Shown here: positions 5,796-6,305 of the stretch, piece by piece
Position numbering within the stretch: position 1 is the first letter of the stretch
Layout of the letters: each line of letters starts with the position of its first letter
NCBI GenBank assembly: GCA_021162905.1
Contig: JAGGXT010000306.1
Location: forward strand, 1 to 6,305
Source of the DNA: Candidatus Odinarchaeota archaeon
GTDB lineage: Archaea > Asgardarchaeota > JAGGXT01
Reading direction: 5' to 3'
Length of the DNA: 6,305 bases
Notes under the pieces: model-generated
What the model was told of the DNA's origin: nothing
The model's database searches: none
What the model saw: only the letters and a program-made list of their open reading frames with translations
Made by a program: the position numbers and the translations under genes

Positions 5796-5850
5796 GAATC
5801 AGGACACCATCGCTTCATCATAGTTCAGTATTGGAGCTTTCATCATCTTC
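5796..5850 (-). ncRNA. C/D box guide sRNA with two guide segments
   Basis: On the reverse strand the order is box C ATGATGA (5846-5840), an 11-nt spacer AAGCUCCAAUA, box D' CTGA (5828-5825), 3 nt, box C' ATGATGA (5821-5815), a 12-nt spacer AGCGAUGGUGUC, and box D CTGA (5802-5799). All four boxes are perfect and the spacings are the canonical archaeal ones. A short closing stem is formed by GAA (5850-5848) and UUC (5798-5796). Known: such RNAs bind L7Ae, Nop5 and fibrillarin and direct 2'-O-methylation of the base paired to the fifth guide nucleotide upstream of box D or D'. Predicted targets are UAUUGGAGCUU (methylated at the first G) and GACACCAUCGCU (methylated at the third C-type residue from the left end pairing G5, i.e. 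the C after GACA). I could not place either in rRNA or tRNA from memory. It lies 35 nt after the stop codon of the reverse gene, so it may be cut from that mRNA or use its own promoter (AATAATAAA near 5880). Confidence 0.87.
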
Positions 5851-5873
5851 AATAAAAATAAGACTTTTCTGGG

Positions 5874-5892
5874 TTTATTATTTTTTACTTTT
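5874..5892 (+). terminator. T-rich terminator candidate after the winged-helix gene
   Basis: The forward strand reads TTTATTATTTTTTACTTTT here, about 80 nt past the stop of the 5328 gene and overlapping the end of the convergent gene. A pyrimidine-rich run without hairpin is a typical archaeal stop signal. If used, the transcript would run antisense through the whole sRNA. Confidence 0.35.
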
Positions 5893-6166
5893 CATCGAAA
5901 TTCTGAACAATGCCAAAGTTATTTTTCTTTTTAAAAATAATAATTTTCCTATTAATCAAGGAGACTAAAAATTTACTTATTAACTCAAGAACATCAGAAT
6001 TAGAAATTATACCTTCAAAGTCTTTTTCAAAACCGTTTCTTTGATGCCACTCTGTAATTTGGTTTAGCTCTCTCTTATTTTCAGCGACATATAATTTTGT
6101 AAGACTGTATGTAGTTGGCCCGTCATCGTTTTCAACATCTATTAAGACATTTTTGAATACTTTCAT
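5885..6166 (-). CDS. Small protein of unknown family
   Basis: I do not recognise this 93-residue protein. Seen: a short beta-like start (KVFKNVLIDVEND), a middle segment with TTYSLTKLYVAENKRELNQITEWHQRNGF that suggests strand then helix, a helix-like DVLELISKFLVSLINRK (about 56-72), and a basic tail IIIFKKKNN. It has no cysteines, signal peptide or membrane helix, so it should be a small cytoplasmic alpha/beta protein. Start: on the reverse strand AAAGGTG (6173-6179) lies 6 nt before the ATG at 6166; an in-frame GTG at 6175 overlaps that site and is unlikely to be used. A TATA-like TTTTTTAAAG near 6210-6219 predicts a leader of about 20 nt. The same-strand C/D box sRNA begins 35 nt after its stop codon. 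Confidence 0.65.
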   Translation of the reverse strand: MKVFKNVLIDVENDDGPTTYSLTKLYVAENKRELNQITEWHQRNGFEKDFEGIISNSDVLELISKFLVSLINRKIIIFKKKNNFGIVQNFDEK

Positions 6167-6172
6167 TATACA

Positions 6173-6179
6173 CACCTTT
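6173..6179 (-). promoter_or_regulatory. Shine-Dalgarno site deciding the start of the 93-residue protein
   Basis: AAAGGTG on the reverse strand is followed by TGTATA and ATG. The 6-nt spacing matches the other sites in the window and selects ATG 6166 over the upstream GTG. Confidence 0.6.
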
Positions 6180-6209
6180 GCTTATTGGTAATATTTAGGA
6201 TATTGTTCT

Positions 6210-6219
6210 CTTTAAAAAA
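6210..6219 (-). promoter_or_regulatory. TATA-like box of the 93-residue protein gene
   Basis: TTTTTTAAAG on the reverse strand would place the transcript start near 6190 and leave a leader holding AAAGGTG. The rest of the right edge, 6220-6305, shows no supported gene. Confidence 0.35.
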
Positions 6220-6305
6220 GTTGCGATTCAGAGGCATCCATATGCAAATTATAAAAATAGTCATGATAAAAGTTAACATTTAGTTTTACTTTCACACTAT
6301 TGGTG

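Noticed and set aside
6167..6175. GTG at 6173-6175 as start of the 93-residue protein
   Set aside because: It overlaps AAAGGTG, which is ideally spaced for the ATG at 6166.
6166..6279. Reverse-strand 37-codon frame with a hydrophobic start, whose TAA overlaps the next ATG
   Set aside because: The TAATG overlap looks like coupling, but there is no ribosome binding site and the frame covers the likely promoter; hydrophobic residues are expected by chance in AT-rich DNA.

Overview
The window looks like a piece of an AT-rich archaeal chromosome. The asparaginyl-tRNA synthetase is of the archaeal type. Ribosome binding sites read GAGGTGA or GGAGTGAT, TATA-like boxes lie about 26 bp before the probable transcript starts, and one mRNA appears leaderless. 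A canonical C/D box guide RNA sits between two genes and is the strongest domain-level marker. The gene mix (zinc-ribbon threonine synthase-like protein with a PadR-type domain, stand-alone ECF S component, small winged-helix proteins) would suit an uncultured Thermoproteota lineage such as Bathyarchaeia, but that placement is a guess.

Layout, left to right. (1) A forward gene encodes a threonine synthase-like fold-type II PLP protein with an N-terminal zinc ribbon and a C-terminal PadR-like winged helix. The Schiff-base lysine of the family motif is an arginine. (2) A convergent reverse gene, overlapping the first by 17 bp, encodes an ECF vitamin-transporter S component. Its promoter lies inside a nearly perfect 36-bp palindrome. 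(3) Divergent from it is a forward FAD-dependent dehydrogenase of the COG2509 type. (4) Convergent to that is asnS on the reverse strand. (5) Divergent from asnS is a forward 155-residue winged-helix protein. (6) On the reverse strand at the right end is a 93-residue protein of unknown family. Between 5 and 6, on the reverse strand, lies a C/D box sRNA with two guides.

The genes alternate in strand, so each is probably its own transcription unit; no operon is visible. AsnRS and the sRNA belong to translation and RNA modification. The S component and the flavoprotein share a divergent intergenic region and may be linked through riboflavin/FAD, but this is inference. The most unusual items are the lysine-less PLP protein fused to a DNA-binding-like domain, which could be a sensor-regulator rather than an enzyme, the guide RNA, and the operator-like palindrome.
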